A stretch of DNA of 64,000 bases from Paraniabella ginsengisoli. GTDB taxonomy: Bacteria > Bacteroidota > Bacteroidia > Chitinophagales > Chitinophagaceae. A program made the translations under genes and the position numbers. Below, in pieces: positions 1 to 11,384 of the stretch (position 1 is the first letter of the stretch; each line of letters begins with the position of its first letter). The notes below the pieces were generated by a model. The model was not told the DNA's origin. It saw nothing but the letters and a program-made list of their open reading frames with translations, and did not search any database. Location of the stretch: NCBI RefSeq assembly GCF_022513635.1, contig NZ_JAKWBL010000003.1, positions 372,001 to 436,000 on the forward strand, read 5' to 3'.

Positions 1-565
1 ATTAAATCTGTATAATTTGTTGCTGCCGGATCCCACTTACCCATAATGCTGTGCATCATCCTGCTTTCTTCAACACCCGAATACTTAGACAATGCATTTA
101 CTAACAACTTATACGAAACCCCTATTCTAAAACCGCCACCGATCAATTTATTAAAAATGAAACGTTGGCTATAATCCAGGCCATTCCACGCTTTTAGAAC
201 ATAAGACTTTTTTCCTCGTCTGTTTTTTGATATAACTCGATCAATTCTTTCATCCATTGTGAAATGGTTTTCTCAACATGATACTCTGGTTTTGGCAAAA
301 TCAAACTGATGGTTTCTCCTAGATCACCTACATTACTGTAACACTCTAAAAATAACCATTCCGGCAATCCCGACAACTCTAACGCCCAGCTTCTGATCAA
401 TGTAGTTTTAACCGGCCTTTTGGGTCTTCGCCCTGTAAATAAAGCAATCAGCCATAATTTATCATCGTCAGGTGCAACTTGCAAATATGCTACGATCGCG
501 TCGATTTTATCATTTGTTTTGTTGCTGATCTCAAGCGCTTGTATCAAGGTGGCAAAATTTTTCAT
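1..565 (-). CDS. ATP-dependent DNA ligase, N-terminal part (runs off the window; frameshifted)
   Basis: This gene encodes the N-terminal region of a bacterial ATP-dependent DNA ligase of the repair type that pairs with a ligase-associated exonuclease. The first 123 residues read cleanly from the ATG at 565. A stop then falls at 194, but the next frame continues at once with the ligase-like motif FNKLIGGGFRIGVS and stays open to position 1. The break lies in an A6 run near 198-203, so I read it as a one-base sequence error. The start codon overlaps the stop of the upstream exonuclease gene (ATGA at 562-565), which means translational coupling. The nucleotidyl-transferase domain would lie outside the window. 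Family assignment is from the motif and the neighbour. Confidence 0.8.
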
Positions 566-1587
566 ATTCCTCCCTCCTTTTCTCTATTAGCTGATTCGTC
601 CGCCTCTTCATCATTACCATATTGCGTGTTAACTTCTTTTGCATTAATACCGATCTCATTCAGATACTTGGCAAAGGTTGCTGTGTACCCATGTGTAACA
701 AATACCTGTTCAGCGCCGGTTGCTTTAATCGTACTTAACAGGCCTTGCCAGTCTGCGTGGTCGCTTACCGCGAAACCTGCGTCTACACTCTGCCAGCGCC
801 GGTTACCTCTTATCTGCATCCATCCGGAACATATAGCTACGGCACCGTTCGGAATCTTTTTGATCATATTAGTTCCCAGTAATGAAGGTGGCAGTATTAC
901 AATATTGCCCTGAACGTCTACTTTTGGTGTATCTACATTCCAAACCTTTGTGTCTGGCAAAACAATACCCGCAGTTTTAATCGCATTGTTCAAACGATCA
1001 ATAGAACTGTGCACCAATAAGCTTCCGCTGCCTTCCAACCCTTTCATCAATCTTTGTGCTTTGCCTAAACTGTATGCAATAAATATGCTGGTTCGCTGTT
1101 GCCTTTGGTTCCCAGCAATCCAATTCTTAATATTATCGAAAATTTGTTGCTGGCTCAGCCAATTGTAAATCGGTAAACCAAATGTGCTTTCCGTAACAAA
1201 TTCATTGCATTTCACTAGTTCAAATGGAGTTGATATTCCGTCATACTCGATCTTATAATCTCCAGACACAACGCTTACGAAGCCATTATATTCTAATCTT
1301 ATTTGAGCGGAACCAATAATATGGCCTGCAGGATGGAGGCTCAATTTTACTCCATTGATGATTTTACTTTCGCCATAAGGCATTGTTTCAATGCTGATAT
1401 CTGCGCCCAATCTCGATTGCATAATGGGCTTCGACGCCTCATGTGCCAAATAATGATCGCTTCCCCATCGGGCATGATCGCCATGGCCATGCGTTATCAC
1501 AGCATACTTCACCGGCTTCCAAGGATCAATGTAAAAATCGCCTTGCGGACAATAAATTCCTTCTTTTGTAAAACGTAACAGGCTCAA
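562..1587 (-). CDS. ligase-associated DNA exonuclease (metallo-beta-lactamase fold)
   Basis: The 341-aa protein carries the metallo-beta-lactamase/beta-CASP signature THGHGDHARWG (HxHxDH metal site) near residue 33, a GHIIGSAQ segment near residue 108, and a later SDHADW metal-binding motif. It resembles the mRNA 3'-end-processing-like nucleases annotated as ligase-associated DNA exonuclease. The downstream ligase overlaps it by four bases, a conserved pairing. In other genomes a DEXH helicase and a metallophosphoesterase complete this repair cassette; neither is seen in this window. The likely role is end processing before ligation in DNA damage repair. The ATG at 1587 is the natural start. 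Function is inferred from family and context. Confidence 0.88.
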   Translation of the reverse strand: MSLLRFTKEGIYCPQGDFYIDPWKPVKYAVITHGHGDHARWGSDHYLAHEASKPIMQSRLGADISIETMPYGESKIINGVKLSLHPAGHIIGSAQIRLEYNGFVSVVSGDYKIEYDGISTPFELVKCNEFVTESTFGLPIYNWLSQQQIFDNIKNWIAGNQRQQRTSIFIAYSLGKAQRLMKGLEGSGSLLVHSSIDRLNNAIKTAGIVLPDTKVWNVDTPKVDVQGNIVILPPSLLGTNMIKKIPNGAVAICSGWMQIRGNRRWQSVDAGFAVSDHADWQGLLSTIKATGAEQVFVTHGYTATFAKYLNEIGINAKEVNTQYGNDEEADESANREKEGGI

Positions 1588-1774
1588 ATGATTGAATTGT
1601 GTTTAATCTGTTTCAAATATCGTTCCCGAAAACAACTTGTGTAAAACCCAAAAAAGTTGGATTGATAATTGTTTTGTTAACATACAATTGAGTATGTATG
1701 CGGTTAAGAACTTATGAGTCTTTCTGGCTTTTAAAAAACGGTCTTCTTTATAGTTATCCATCGGCACAAAAAAT

Positions 1775-2900
1775 ATGTCAACAGATATTGTTGTTATGGG
1801 TGGCGGTATTACAGGCGCACTTATCAGCGACGCGCTGGTAAGTGAAGGTTATAAAACGATGTTGCTCGACAAAAGAGATATTGCTTGGGGCAGCACAGCC
1901 GCAACAACCTCAATGCTTCAATACGAAATTGATGTACCGCTGTATCAGCTTTCTAAAAAAATTGGCGAGGAGGCCGCTGCCCTCTGCTATCGATCAGGCA
2001 TAAAAGCGATTAGGGAATTAGAACAGCTAATAAAAGATGGAAACATTGATTGCGGCTTTCAGAAAAAAACATCACTTTATCTCGCACATACTGAGATTGC
2101 TTCCAAGTGGTTATATCAGGAATTTGAAGCGAGGCAACAACACAGGCTTGGTGTAAAATGGTTAAGCCCTTCTGCTATCAAAACAGAATATGGACTGAAT
2201 AGTTATGGCGGCATACTTTCTAAAACAGCGGCTAGCGTGGATGCCTATAAACTTGCACACGAACTTATACATAGAAATACCAAAAAAGGACTGGAGGTAT
2301 ATGATCAGGTGGAAATAAAAAACGTAAAACACAATAACAGTGGCATTGTAATAAACTTAAAAAGTGGATGCCAGATAAACGCCAAAAAAATAATTTACTG
2401 CACAGGCTATGAAACAGTAAAAATGTTTAAAGAACCTATTGCAGATTTGCACAGCACTTTTTGCATGCGTAAGCGAAGAAGGAATAAGGATCAATAAAAA
2501 ATTGAATACGTTACTGGTATGGAACACCAGAGACCCTTACCTGTATTTGCGGACAACTGATGATGGCAGACTTTTAGTTGGTGGCGCAGACAGTAAATAC
2601 ACATCAGCAAACTATTTGCAAAATAGCAAAGAAAAAAAATCGAAGGATTTGACGAAGCAATTAGAGGCGCTTATGCCTGGTATTCATTTTGTAGAAGATA
2701 TAAGCTGGGCTGGGGTTTTCGGCTCCACAAAAGATGGACTGCCTTATATTGGCCCTCACCCCGATTTTAAAAATGCGCTTTTTGTTCTTGGTTTTGGTGG
2801 CAACGGTATTACGTTTTCAGTGCAGGGCCGAAAAATTATTACAGATATGTTGTGCGAAAAACCAAATGACATATCCTATTATTATCGATTTAAAAGATAA
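1775..2900 (+). CDS. FAD-dependent oxidoreductase, DAO family (one frameshift)
   Basis: This is a glycine oxidase/D-amino-acid oxidase-type flavoprotein. The N-terminus has a dinucleotide-binding Rossmann motif (GGGITG, residues 9-14) with the acidic strand end LLDKRD, then WGSTAATTS. The C-terminal part ends with GFGGNGITFS, which in this family lines the FAD site. The first frame stops at 2497, but the reading continues from about 2460 in another frame (...LHSTFACVSEEG...). The break is in the T5 run at 2459-2463, so the gene is probably intact in the organism, at about 375 aa. Substrate is unknown. It lies just upstream of a short-chain dehydrogenase on the same strand with an 11-nt gap. 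Confidence 0.82.
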
Positions 2901-2911
2901 AAAATAAACTG

Positions 2912-3774
2912 ATGAAAAAAGATAGTAAAAAAAGATAAGGCCTAAACAGTCTCAACAAAGACCCGGTAAAGAAAGCAGCCTTGCTCCTGTAGCCGAAACC
3001 AAGCCAAAGTCGTATTCCCCACGAGGAAAGCTTGCAGGCAAATCGGTGCTTATTACTGGTGGCGACAGTGGCATTGGAAAAGCAGTAGCTTTACTTTTTG
3101 CCAAAGAAGGCGCGGATATTTGTATAGCTTACTTAAATGAAGACAAGGACGCTAACGAAACAAAGGCTGAGGCAGAAATATTTGGTGGCGCTTGTGTTGT
3201 TATAAAAGGAGACCTCGGCAAAGAAGCCCATTGCAAAAAGGTTATTGAAAAAACTGTAAAACAATTAGGCAAAATCGATATTATAGTGAACAATGCAGGG
3301 CTGCATTGGGAAGCGGATTCCATTGAAGATATTACAACAGATCAGTTGATGAAAACTTTTCACTCAGACTTCTTTTCTTATTTCTGGGTTACAAAATATG
3401 CCATGAAGCATTTAAAAAAAGGATCTTGTATTATCAACACGGCATCTGTAACAGCTTATCGTGGAAGCCCGAAACTGATTGACTATTCCGCTACGAAAGG
3501 CGCAATCATTTCTTTTACACGAAGCCTTGCGACAAATCTTATAGAAAAAGGTATTCGAGTGAATGCGGTAGCACCCGGACCAATATGGACGCCATTGATC
3601 GCATCATCTTTTAGTAAAAAGAAAGTTTCGGAATTTGGCAGCGACGCTCCCATTAAACGCGCCGGCATGCCTAATGAAGTAGCACCGGCCTTTTTGTTTT
3701 TGGCCAGCGAGGACTCAAGTTATATCAGTGGCCAGGTGTTACATCCGAATGGTGGAGAAATTATTAATGGTTAA
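2912..3774 (+). CDS. short-chain dehydrogenase/reductase of the YhdF/YhxD stress type (N-terminal frameshift)
   Basis: This is a classical SDR oxidoreductase. It has the NAD(P) motif TGGDSGIG, the NNAG motif, catalytic Ser in NTASVTAYRG, and Tyr/Lys in YSATKG, followed by VNAVAPGPIWTP. These SDRs carry a basic, low-complexity N-terminal extension before LAGKSVLITGG. That extension is present here (from the ATG at 2912, then RPKQSQQRPGKESSLAP) but is put out of frame by an indel in the A7 run at 2927-2933. Without the correction the gene would begin at an internal GTG at 3046 inside the Rossmann fold, which is implausible. Substrate is unknown. Members of this subgroup are often general-stress proteins. 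Confidence 0.87.
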
Positions 3775-3837
3775 TAAGAAAGCGGCTACAATATTATTGT
3801 AACCGCTTCAATTCTTTTTCAGATGTCATCTGATCGG

Positions 3838-4056
3838 CTAGCCCATAGGATATTGCATTTCAGAAGATAAACGATCTGTGATAATGCAATGCTTTTGTCC
3901 GTTGATCACTTCCTCATGCCATTGCCAATCATTAAGATTGATCAATACAGATCCTGATAAGTACTGAATGGCATCACCTGTAAATCTAATGGGGAACTCA
4001 CTTGGCAAATCGCCACCGCTTAAGTTCCTTGGGTTGTTGGTTAGAGCGTTTCGCAT
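3838..4056 (-). CDS. hypothetical protein, 72 aa
   Basis: This is a small soluble protein with no motif I recognise. The composition is ordinary, with no signal peptide or membrane segment; a tryptophan pair (DWQWHEE) sits in the middle. The upstream region (4057-4190) is AT-rich and free of other genes. It may belong to the small stress-protein group around it. The call rests on an uninterrupted reading frame in a gap with no competing gene, so it is only moderately secure. Confidence 0.5.
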   Translation of the reverse strand: MRNALTNNPRNLSGGDLPSEFPIRFTGDAIQYLSGSVLINLNDWQWHEEVINGQKHCIITDRLSSEMQYPMG

Positions 4057-4192
4057 ATATTTAAAATTTAACTGTTATTTACTTTCCACATTTACAATCC
4101 CAAAAACAGTTGTAGATTTAGATATAAAGTTCAAAGGAATAATTTGATCCAGCCTTTCATCAACTCTCATCATCGTCATTTGTTGTATAACA

Positions 4193-4228
4193 AAACGCCT
4201 GCCATTTTGAAGAAAAAAGCAGGCGTTT
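4193..4228 (-). terminator. rho-independent terminator after the small lipoprotein gene
   Basis: A perfect 10-bp inverted repeat AAACGCCTGC / GCAGGCGTTT (4193-4202 and 4219-4228) encloses a 16-nt loop. It starts five bases past the stop codon of the 52-aa lipoprotein gene on the minus strand and is followed there by a T-rich stretch. Confidence 0.75.
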
Positions 4229-4233
4229 GAAAA

Positions 4234-4392
4234 TTATTTTTTTCGAAACAGTAAAAATAATCCTACTGCAACCAGCGCAATGAGGAAGAACGCCCACCAC
4301 ATGCCGGCTTTAAAAATACCTTCTACAACTTCACAACTTTGAAGCGTAAAAGAAAGAAATACAACGAGAAAGAATAAGGTTAAGTTTTTCAT
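4234..4392 (-). CDS. small membrane lipoprotein, 52 aa
   Basis: This short gene reads from ATG at 4392 to TAA at 4234. The protein has a lipoprotein-like signal (FFLVVFLSFTLQSC, cysteine at residue 20), then EVVEGIFKAG, and a C-terminal hydrophobic segment (FFLIALVAVGLFLLF) ending in RKK. This layout, a lipobox followed by EVVxGIFKAG and one membrane span, recurs in small Bacteroidota proteins near stress genes, some of which are misannotated as phosphatidate cytidylyltransferase. A strong terminator follows directly. Function is unknown. Confidence 0.75.
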   Translation of the reverse strand: MKNLTLFFLVVFLSFTLQSCEVVEGIFKAGMWWAFFLIALVAVGLFLLFRKK

Positions 4393-4422
4393 TGGATGGA
4401 TTTAGAGGATTGAATAATATTT

Positions 4423-4887
4423 TTATTTTAAGACTTGTTTTAACGCTTGTACTTCCTGATGGGCCTGTAAAATATCGGCCCGCTGAGACAATATTAATTT
4501 TTTTGACTCCTCGTTCAATTCTTCTTCAGCTAATGCCTCGTCATATGCCCGAAGGGCAGTTTCTTCGCCAGTTTCACAACTTTCAAGGATCGCTTTACGA
4601 TCTCCACCTGTAACTAAGGCTTTAAAATCCATCCATGCCCGGTATAATTTTCCAGCGCCCGAAGTACCCAATGCGGGCTCGCCATTAAACAATCCGATGA
4701 GTTTTTCCAATCCTTCATTGTAATCAACGCTGTTGTTGATCATTCGTTGAAACAGCGGTTTCAGGTCTTCTCCTTCTTCATCATTTAAACCCTCCAGCGC
4801 CTTTTCATAACCCGCGATCCTGTCGTTATTGATCTGAACCAAATCGTTTAAAATCTCTACCTGTTTATTAATATTAAGCGTATCCAT
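4423..4887 (-). CDS. PA2169 family four-helix-bundle protein (DUF2383)
   Basis: The 154-aa protein has the all-helical, ferritin-like pattern of the PA2169/DUF2383 family: an N-terminal helix (LNDLVQINNDRIAGYEKAL), acidic and hydrophobic heptads through the middle, and ETGEETALRAYDEAL then SQRADILQAHQEVQALK at the end. Members are about 150 aa and are common in stress-response neighbourhoods. No cysteines or membrane segments mark another role. The cellular function of the family is not established. The ATG at 4887 fits the family start. Confidence 0.83.
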   Translation of the reverse strand: MDTLNINKQVEILNDLVQINNDRIAGYEKALEGLNDEEGEDLKPLFQRMINNSVDYNEGLEKLIGLFNGEPALGTSGAGKLYRAWMDFKALVTGGDRKAILESCETGEETALRAYDEALAEEELNEESKKLILSQRADILQAHQEVQALKQVLK

Positions 4888-4920
4888 AATTTATAAAATT
4901 GAAAATGTAAGTACAATCTG

Positions 4921-5166
4921 TTATTCTTCAAGTAGTGATCCCTCAATAGCCTCACCTATCGCTTTCACATCCTCTTCAGGAATTTGACCCCAGATCTGCT
5001 TCCACTCTTGATCATCTTTTCTGATTTGTGTTATTTCGTTTCCATGTATACGGCAATTATAAAAAGTCACTCCATCTGTTGTTTCCGATGTTAATACAAG
5101 CACTTCCTGAGATTGACCATTTACCACAGCCTGCACTGAAAACTCTCGTCCGTTATTATGTTCCAT
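4921..5166 (-). CDS. hypothetical protein, 81 aa
   Basis: This is a small acidic protein (many Glu/Gln, pattern EFSVQAVVNGQSQEVLVL then FYNCRIHGNEITQIRKD) that looks like a short beta-rich domain. I recognise no family. It lies between the PA2169 gene and an alpha/beta hydrolase on the same strand with gaps of about 30 bases, so it is probably co-transcribed with them. Confidence 0.65.
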   Translation of the reverse strand: MEHNNGREFSVQAVVNGQSQEVLVLTSETTDGVTFYNCRIHGNEITQIRKDDQEWKQIWGQIPEEDVKAIGEAIEGSLLEE

Positions 5167-5193
5167 GTCTTTAATTTTTTATATTATCGTTAA

Positions 5194-6023
5194 TTATTTA
5201 CCAAGAAAGCCTAGCAACAGGCTATTCAACTCATTAGCATGCGTAACATTTAAACCGTGTGGCGCTCCTTCAATAGTATGATATTCATTATTAGCGATGC
5301 TCTTTGCGGCTTGCTCTGCTGATGTTTTAATAGGAACAATATTATCTGAATCGCCATGAACGATCAAAGTGGGAACTGTAACATTTTTAAGTTCCGGCCT
5401 GAAATCCGTTGTGGCCCAGGCTTCTGCCGCTTTCTGTGTCGCATTTTCAGATGCCCCTGAAGCGATAATAAAATCTGCATCCAAACGTCCCTCGCTAACA
5501 CCTTTCTTTAGCAGGCTGTAATTGTAAAAATTCTTATGAAAATCTTTTAAGAATCCAACGCGATCTGTATTCAGCGCTTCAGTTATTTTATCCAATTCTT
5601 CCTGTGGAACACCGTCGGGATTGTCAGGCTTTTGGGGAACAAGGGGTATGATTGAAGCGATCAACGCAGCTTTTGAGATTTTATCAGCACCATATTTGGT
5701 AAGATAGCGAACCACTTCTCCCCGCCCATAGAAAAGCCTACCAAAGTAATACCGCTAAGTTGCAACTCATTTATTAGTGCATCCAAATCAGAAGCAAGCG
5801 TATCATAATCATATTTATTCCACTCTGTTTCCGATTTTCCAAATCCACGTCTATCATAAGCAATAACACGATATCCTGCATTTACCAATGCTGTAACCTG
5901 AAGGTCCCAGGAAGTATGGCTTAATGGCCAACCGTGTATCAGCACCACGGGTTTACCCGCTCCATGATCTTCATAAAATATCTTCACTTCTTTTGAACCC
6001 CTGGCATTTTTGATATAAGGCAT
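5194..6023 (-). CDS. alpha/beta hydrolase, chloroperoxidase/arylesterase-like (one frameshift)
   Basis: This is an alpha/beta-hydrolase of the non-haem chloroperoxidase/esterase group. It shows VVLIHGWPLSHTSWD (oxyanion region), RVIAYDRRGFGKSE, nucleophile elbow GFSMGG, acid VHGDSDNIVP and catalytic His in EGAPHGLNVTHANE. The frame breaks right after the nucleophile elbow, in a C-rich run near 5716-5726; on the other side GEVVRYLTKYG continues the family alignment. I start it at the ATG at 6023 (MPYIKNARG) rather than further upstream because this matches family N-termini. About 275 aa after correction. Natural substrate is unknown; perhydrolase or lactonase activity is common in the family. 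Confidence 0.85.
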
Positions 6024-6313
6024 ATTAATACAAAATTTTAAATGATAAATATTAAAATAACAAAGCCAAATCTCTCTTTCCGTCATATTTCATCTGTCCT
6101 CCGTTATCTTTTCCTTAAATACCAAAACCACGCCAACTGTCTGATAGCTAATCTAAATTTTTTTAAAAGCCTTTATTCCTGTAAATTCCAGCCAATATAA
6201 AAGTAGCACGCAATTTGCATAAGCTATATTTTTGCCTAAAGCGTTATCTTAACCCTTTTGTGATAACTTTTTAGTTCTACAGACTGACAGTAATTTCTCA
6301 CTTAGAAAAACAT

Positions 6314-9300
6314 TTGTACTTGAGTAGCGTGGCACGTAAGATTTTAAAAATTGTACTTTGGGTTATAGCAAGTATTATTATGCTTGTAATTCTCGCTGCC
6401 GTATCCCTCACCATTCCATCCGTTCAAAACTTTGTCAAAAACAAAGTTGTATCCTATTTAAAAAAGAAAACTGATACGGAGATTAGCCTTGAACGTATAA
6501 GGATCAGTTTTCCGACAGGCTTGCAGCTTGATAAATTTTACATCGCAGACAAAAAGAATGATACTTTATTATATGCGGGTAAACTTGCTGTTCAGCTTGA
6601 TATGATTGGCCTCATCAGAAGTCGCATCGCCATTAACAATATTGAACTGGATAAAGTGTACGCCAATGTTTATCGTAATAATCCTGACACGGTTTTTAAC
6701 TATCAGTTCCTTGTAGACGCTTTTGTTTCAGCAGACAAGGAACCTGAAAAAACGCCTGACGATTCTACAGCGCCCTTGCAACTCCGCCTTGATAAAATCG
6801 CTTTTAATGATATCAGGCTAAAATTTAAAGATGATGTAGCCGGGAATGATGCCGGTGTTTCACTTGGTAAACTAAGCGCAAAAGTGGACAAGTTCGATCT
6901 CGAACAAATGCACTATGTATTGGACAAACTGGAACTCAACAACACACAATTACATTATTTTCAAACCAAGCCGTTAACCGTTCTTCAAGAAAAAGCAGAT
7001 GCAGCTATCGACAGTACTGAAAAAGAATCGGGCGGCAGGCTTCCACTCATCGAAGTAAAAAACTTTGCATTTGGCGATATAGACCTGAAATATGACGATA
7101 GACTGTCGGATACGCGGGCATTTGTATTTCTTAAAACCTTCAACTTTAAAGATCTTTTGATTGATCTTACCAACGGCAAATATCAAACAAGTGAAGGCGA
7201 ACTAAGTAATTCTATAATAGATTTCGCTTATCGCCCCACACCAGCAAATGAAGAAGCCATTGAAAAAGCAGCTGACAGCACGCAGGAATCCCCTTTTAGT
7301 CTTTATCTGAACAAGATCATACTGGCTAATAATACGATCAAATACAGTAATCTTTCTGCACCACGCGAAAAAGGTGTGATGGATTTTAATCATCTTAATA
7401 TTAAAAACCTTGGCATAACAGGAGAAGATATAGCCATCGATAGCGCCGGTATAAAAGCAACGATCAATGGTGGTAAATTGGCTGATACCAGTGGATTTGT
7501 TTTGAATGAGCTACGCGGCAAAGTGATTTATGACGATAAGCAAATTAGTGTAGAAGACCTTTTGATCAAAACACCTAACACATTAATTGATAACAATACT
7601 TTAATTACTTATACATCGCAGGAAGATTTGACGAAACATCCGGAAAGAGTGGAGATGGAAATCACTTTCGATAATTCTGTATTAGGCCTTGCTGACGCGG
7701 CTTATTTTTCTTCTTCCGTACCATCGCATTACCAGGATGAGAAGCTAAATATGGCCGCTAAAGTTAAAGGCAAATTAAGCGACATTAATATCAGTAAACT
7801 ACAACTAAAAGGACTTAAAAACACAAACATCGATATAACAGGAAGTATAAAAGGTCTTCCTAAAATTGACAATAGTTTTTTCAATATTAATATAGGCAAG
7901 TTCACTAGTTCTAAAACTGATCTGAATGCGCTGTTACCAAAAGGCACATTGCCGAATAGCATTGAGCTGCCCAATCAAATAGCAGCAAATGGAAAGTTTA
8001 CAGGCACTATTAAAAAATTTGCAACCAATCTGAATGTCAAAACAGATATGGGCTCAGCAAAAATAGTAGCAGCAATGGGAGGCTCTTCTAAAAATCCATC
8101 TTACAAAGCGCGCCTCGATGTAAGTAAATTCAACGTAGGAAGATTATTGAAAAGAACGGACGTAGGAACCGTTAGCTTATTCATGGACGTTGCAGGATCG
8201 GGCACTTCGGCCCAAACGGCTAATGCAACAGTGAAAGGAACAATATATAGCGCCTACTATAATAAATATAATTATCAGAATATAAAATTGGATGGAAAGT
8301 ATGCGAAGCAGGCATTACAATTGCAAACCAGCAGTACCGACTCCAACGCAAATTTTGATATTGCCGCCAACGTTAATATAGCTGGTAAATATCCTGCGAT
8401 AAAAGGAACTATTGACTTAAAAAGAATTGATTTAGAGAAATTAAATTTTGCCACCTCTGAATTTAAAATTGCTGGCGTTACTACACTTGATTTCCCAACT
8501 GCGAGCCCGGATTACCTGAACGGAAACGCTCATATTTCAAGTTTGCAGGTAGCAACAGGAGGAAGAGTTATTAATATAGATACTATTAGTTTAAATGCTT
8601 TTGCCAGCGACTCAGCAAATAACCTACAACTTCATTCAGATATTATTGATGCGACTCTTGACGGCAAATACCAATTAACAAAATTGGGACAGGCATTTAT
8701 TAATGAGATCAATAAATACTATGCTTTTGCGCCCGTTGAAAAAATCGCTCCACAAAAGATGCGCTTCAATGTTGTTGTGCATGATTCCAAATTATTGAAA
8801 GAATTCGTGCCATCCCTGTACACATTTTCTCCTTCTTATTTGAATGGTGTGATTGATACGGAAATGGACAGTCTGGTTGTAAATGCCAACTTCCCACATG
8901 TTATTTATGACAGCTTTGATGTAAAAAATGTTACGTTAAATATAAACAATGCAGATACGACACAATTGAATTATGCGCTGAATATTGCGAGCCTGGAAAG
9001 CCCGTCAATAAAGCTTTACAATTCATCCATAAACGGTAACGCAGCAAATAATATGCTTGGCGTAAATGTTTTTCTTCGTGATAGCAAGAATCAGGACAAA
9101 TACGTTATCGGCGGAAATTTCAAAGTTAACGACGAAACCTACCAGTTTTCTTTAGACCCACAAAAGCTATTATTGAATTATGATAAATGGCAGGTAGCCG
9201 AAAACAACTTGCTTCAATACGGAAAAGCTGGTATTTATGTCCGCGATTTTGTTATTAACAACAGCGGCCAATCGCTTGCTATCAATAGTATTTCCGAAGC

Positions 9301-11343
9301 GCCCAACTCACCTGTAAAAATTGAGTTTAAGAACTTCATGCTTGAAACGCTTACACGATATGCAGAGCAGGACACGTCCCTGGTTGGTGGCACACTTAAC
9401 GGAACTGTAGACGTAAAAAATATAGCTACCTCTCCACAATTTGAGGCCAACCTTACTGTTAATAAATTGCGTTATCAGAAAGATGAATTAGGGGATCTTA
9501 AAATACTTTCTGATAATTACACGCCCGATGCCTTTAAAGTTGACGTAGCGCTAACTGGATTACATGATGTTAGGGTAAATGGATTCTATTATACAACTGA
9601 CAAAGGCTCGCTTGACATGGCAGTTAATATTAATAAGTTTGATCTGAAATATATAGAAAGCTTATCGGGTGGTCAGATCAAAGACGGAACCGGTATACTT
9701 TCCGGACAATTAACGGCAAAAGGTCCTTTAACAGCGCCCAGGGTATTGGGAGGATTAAGCTTTAAAAACGCAGGCTTAAACATTGCAACACTTAATTCTT
9801 ATTTCAGGCTGAATAATGAATCCATCTCTTTTGTTGAAGAGGGCATCCGTTTTAATGACTTCACTTTGCGAGACTCTTCCAATCAGGCATTAACATTGAG
9901 TGGACTTGTGAAAACCACAGATTACTCCAACTTTGGTTTTGATCTGAAGCTACGGGCCAATAATTTCAGAGCGCTGAATTCTACTTCTGCTGATAACGAA
10001 TTGTTTTATGGAAAAGTATTCCTGACAGTAAATGCGAATATTGGCGGAGATATGAATAAACCGGAAGTAACCGGTTCAGTTCGTATAAATAAAGATACTC
10101 GTTTCTTCTTTGCAATACCTGATGACGACCCGGGTGTAGTGGAACAGGATGGTATTGTAGAATTTGTAGATATGGATGCACCGCCTAATAACGGCCGCGA
10201 AGCCATAAATGTAGATAGTCTTACACGATCACCACTAAAAGGCATCAATCTTTCTATGAATTTGCAAACCGAGAAAGAAGCTGAAATTACCGTTGTGGTT
10301 GATCCTGCTAATGGAGATGCTTTATTAGTTAAGGGTGAAGCGGAACTTAATGTCACTATGGATCCAAGCGGTAAATTATCCATGACGGGGCGCTACCTGA
10401 TTTCTGATGGTAATTATAATCTTTCGATTGGTGGTTTAGCAAAAAGAAAATTCACACTTCAACAAGGAAGTTATATAACATGGACGGGCTCGCCGACAGA
10501 GGCTAATATTAATATTACAGCGGTGTACAATATCAATACTGCTCCAATTGACCTGGTGGCAAATCAGATACAAGATCAACCACAATCCACGCAAACAACA
10601 TACAGGCAAAAGCTTCCGTTTATTGTGTATTTAAAAATGACGGAACAGTTATTAAAACCAAAGATTGCATTTGAAATAACAATGCCTGAAAACGAAAAAA
10701 ATGCATTTAATGGAATTGTATATACACGTCTTCAACAAGTAAACAGCAATGAAAGCGAACTAAATAAACAGGTGTTTGCATTATTGGCTTTGGGTAGGTT
10801 TGTGTCTGACAATCCATTTGAAAGCCTTTCTGGCGGCACTTCTCCGGAAATGCTGGCACGGCAAAGTGTAAGCCGTTTGCTAACACAACAACTGAACAAT
10901 CTTGCGTCAGATCTGATCAAAGGTGTTGACCTTTCCTTTGGCCTTAATTCTGAGGAAGATTACAGCTCCGGATCGCAGGAAACAAGGACAGAGTTGGAAG
11001 TGGCTGTTTCAAGCGATTGCTGAATGACAGGCTTACAATAACTGTTGGCAGCGACTTTGCATTAGAAGGTGGAAAAAGAGACAACAGATCGGGATCGAAT
11101 ATTGCCGGCAATGTGAATATAGAATATTTATTATCGCGGGATGGACGCTACAGATTAAGAGCTTATCGCCGCAATCAATCAGATGTAATTCTCGAAGGCC
11201 AGATTATTGAAACAGGCCTGGGCTTTGCATTGGTAGTTGATTACAACGAATTCAAAGAAATATTTAACAGCCTGAAAAAGAGACAGCGACGCGAAGAAAG
11301 GCAAGCCAGGCGTGAAGAAAGAGATAACGACGATGATAAGTAA
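6314..11343 (+). CDS. tamB: translocation and assembly module protein TamB (one frameshift near the C-terminus)
   Basis: This very long protein (about 1,675 aa corrected) has an N-terminal membrane anchor (ILKIVLWVIASIIMLVILAAV), a long repetitive beta-rich middle typical of AsmA/TamB bridge proteins, and a C-terminal DUF490/TamB domain (about residues 1,150-1,660) with GTLNGTVDVKNIA and SGNYNLSIGG-like repeats. The first frame ends at 11023 (...EVAVSSDC), but the next frame continues with RLLNDRLTITVGSDF; one A is missing near 11008. TamB spans the periplasm and supports outer-membrane protein or lipid delivery. The start is uncertain: no ATG precedes the anchor, so TTG at 6314 or 6320, or GTG at 6329, must be used. 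tamL follows 41 bases later. Confidence 0.9.
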
Positions 11344-11384
11344 ATAGTAGGATGATACTATTATAGTTTATAAGATTCAAAAAA

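Noticed and set aside
479-913. A plus-strand frame opposite the ligase and exonuclease genes
   Set aside because: It is the antisense shadow of two well-supported genes.
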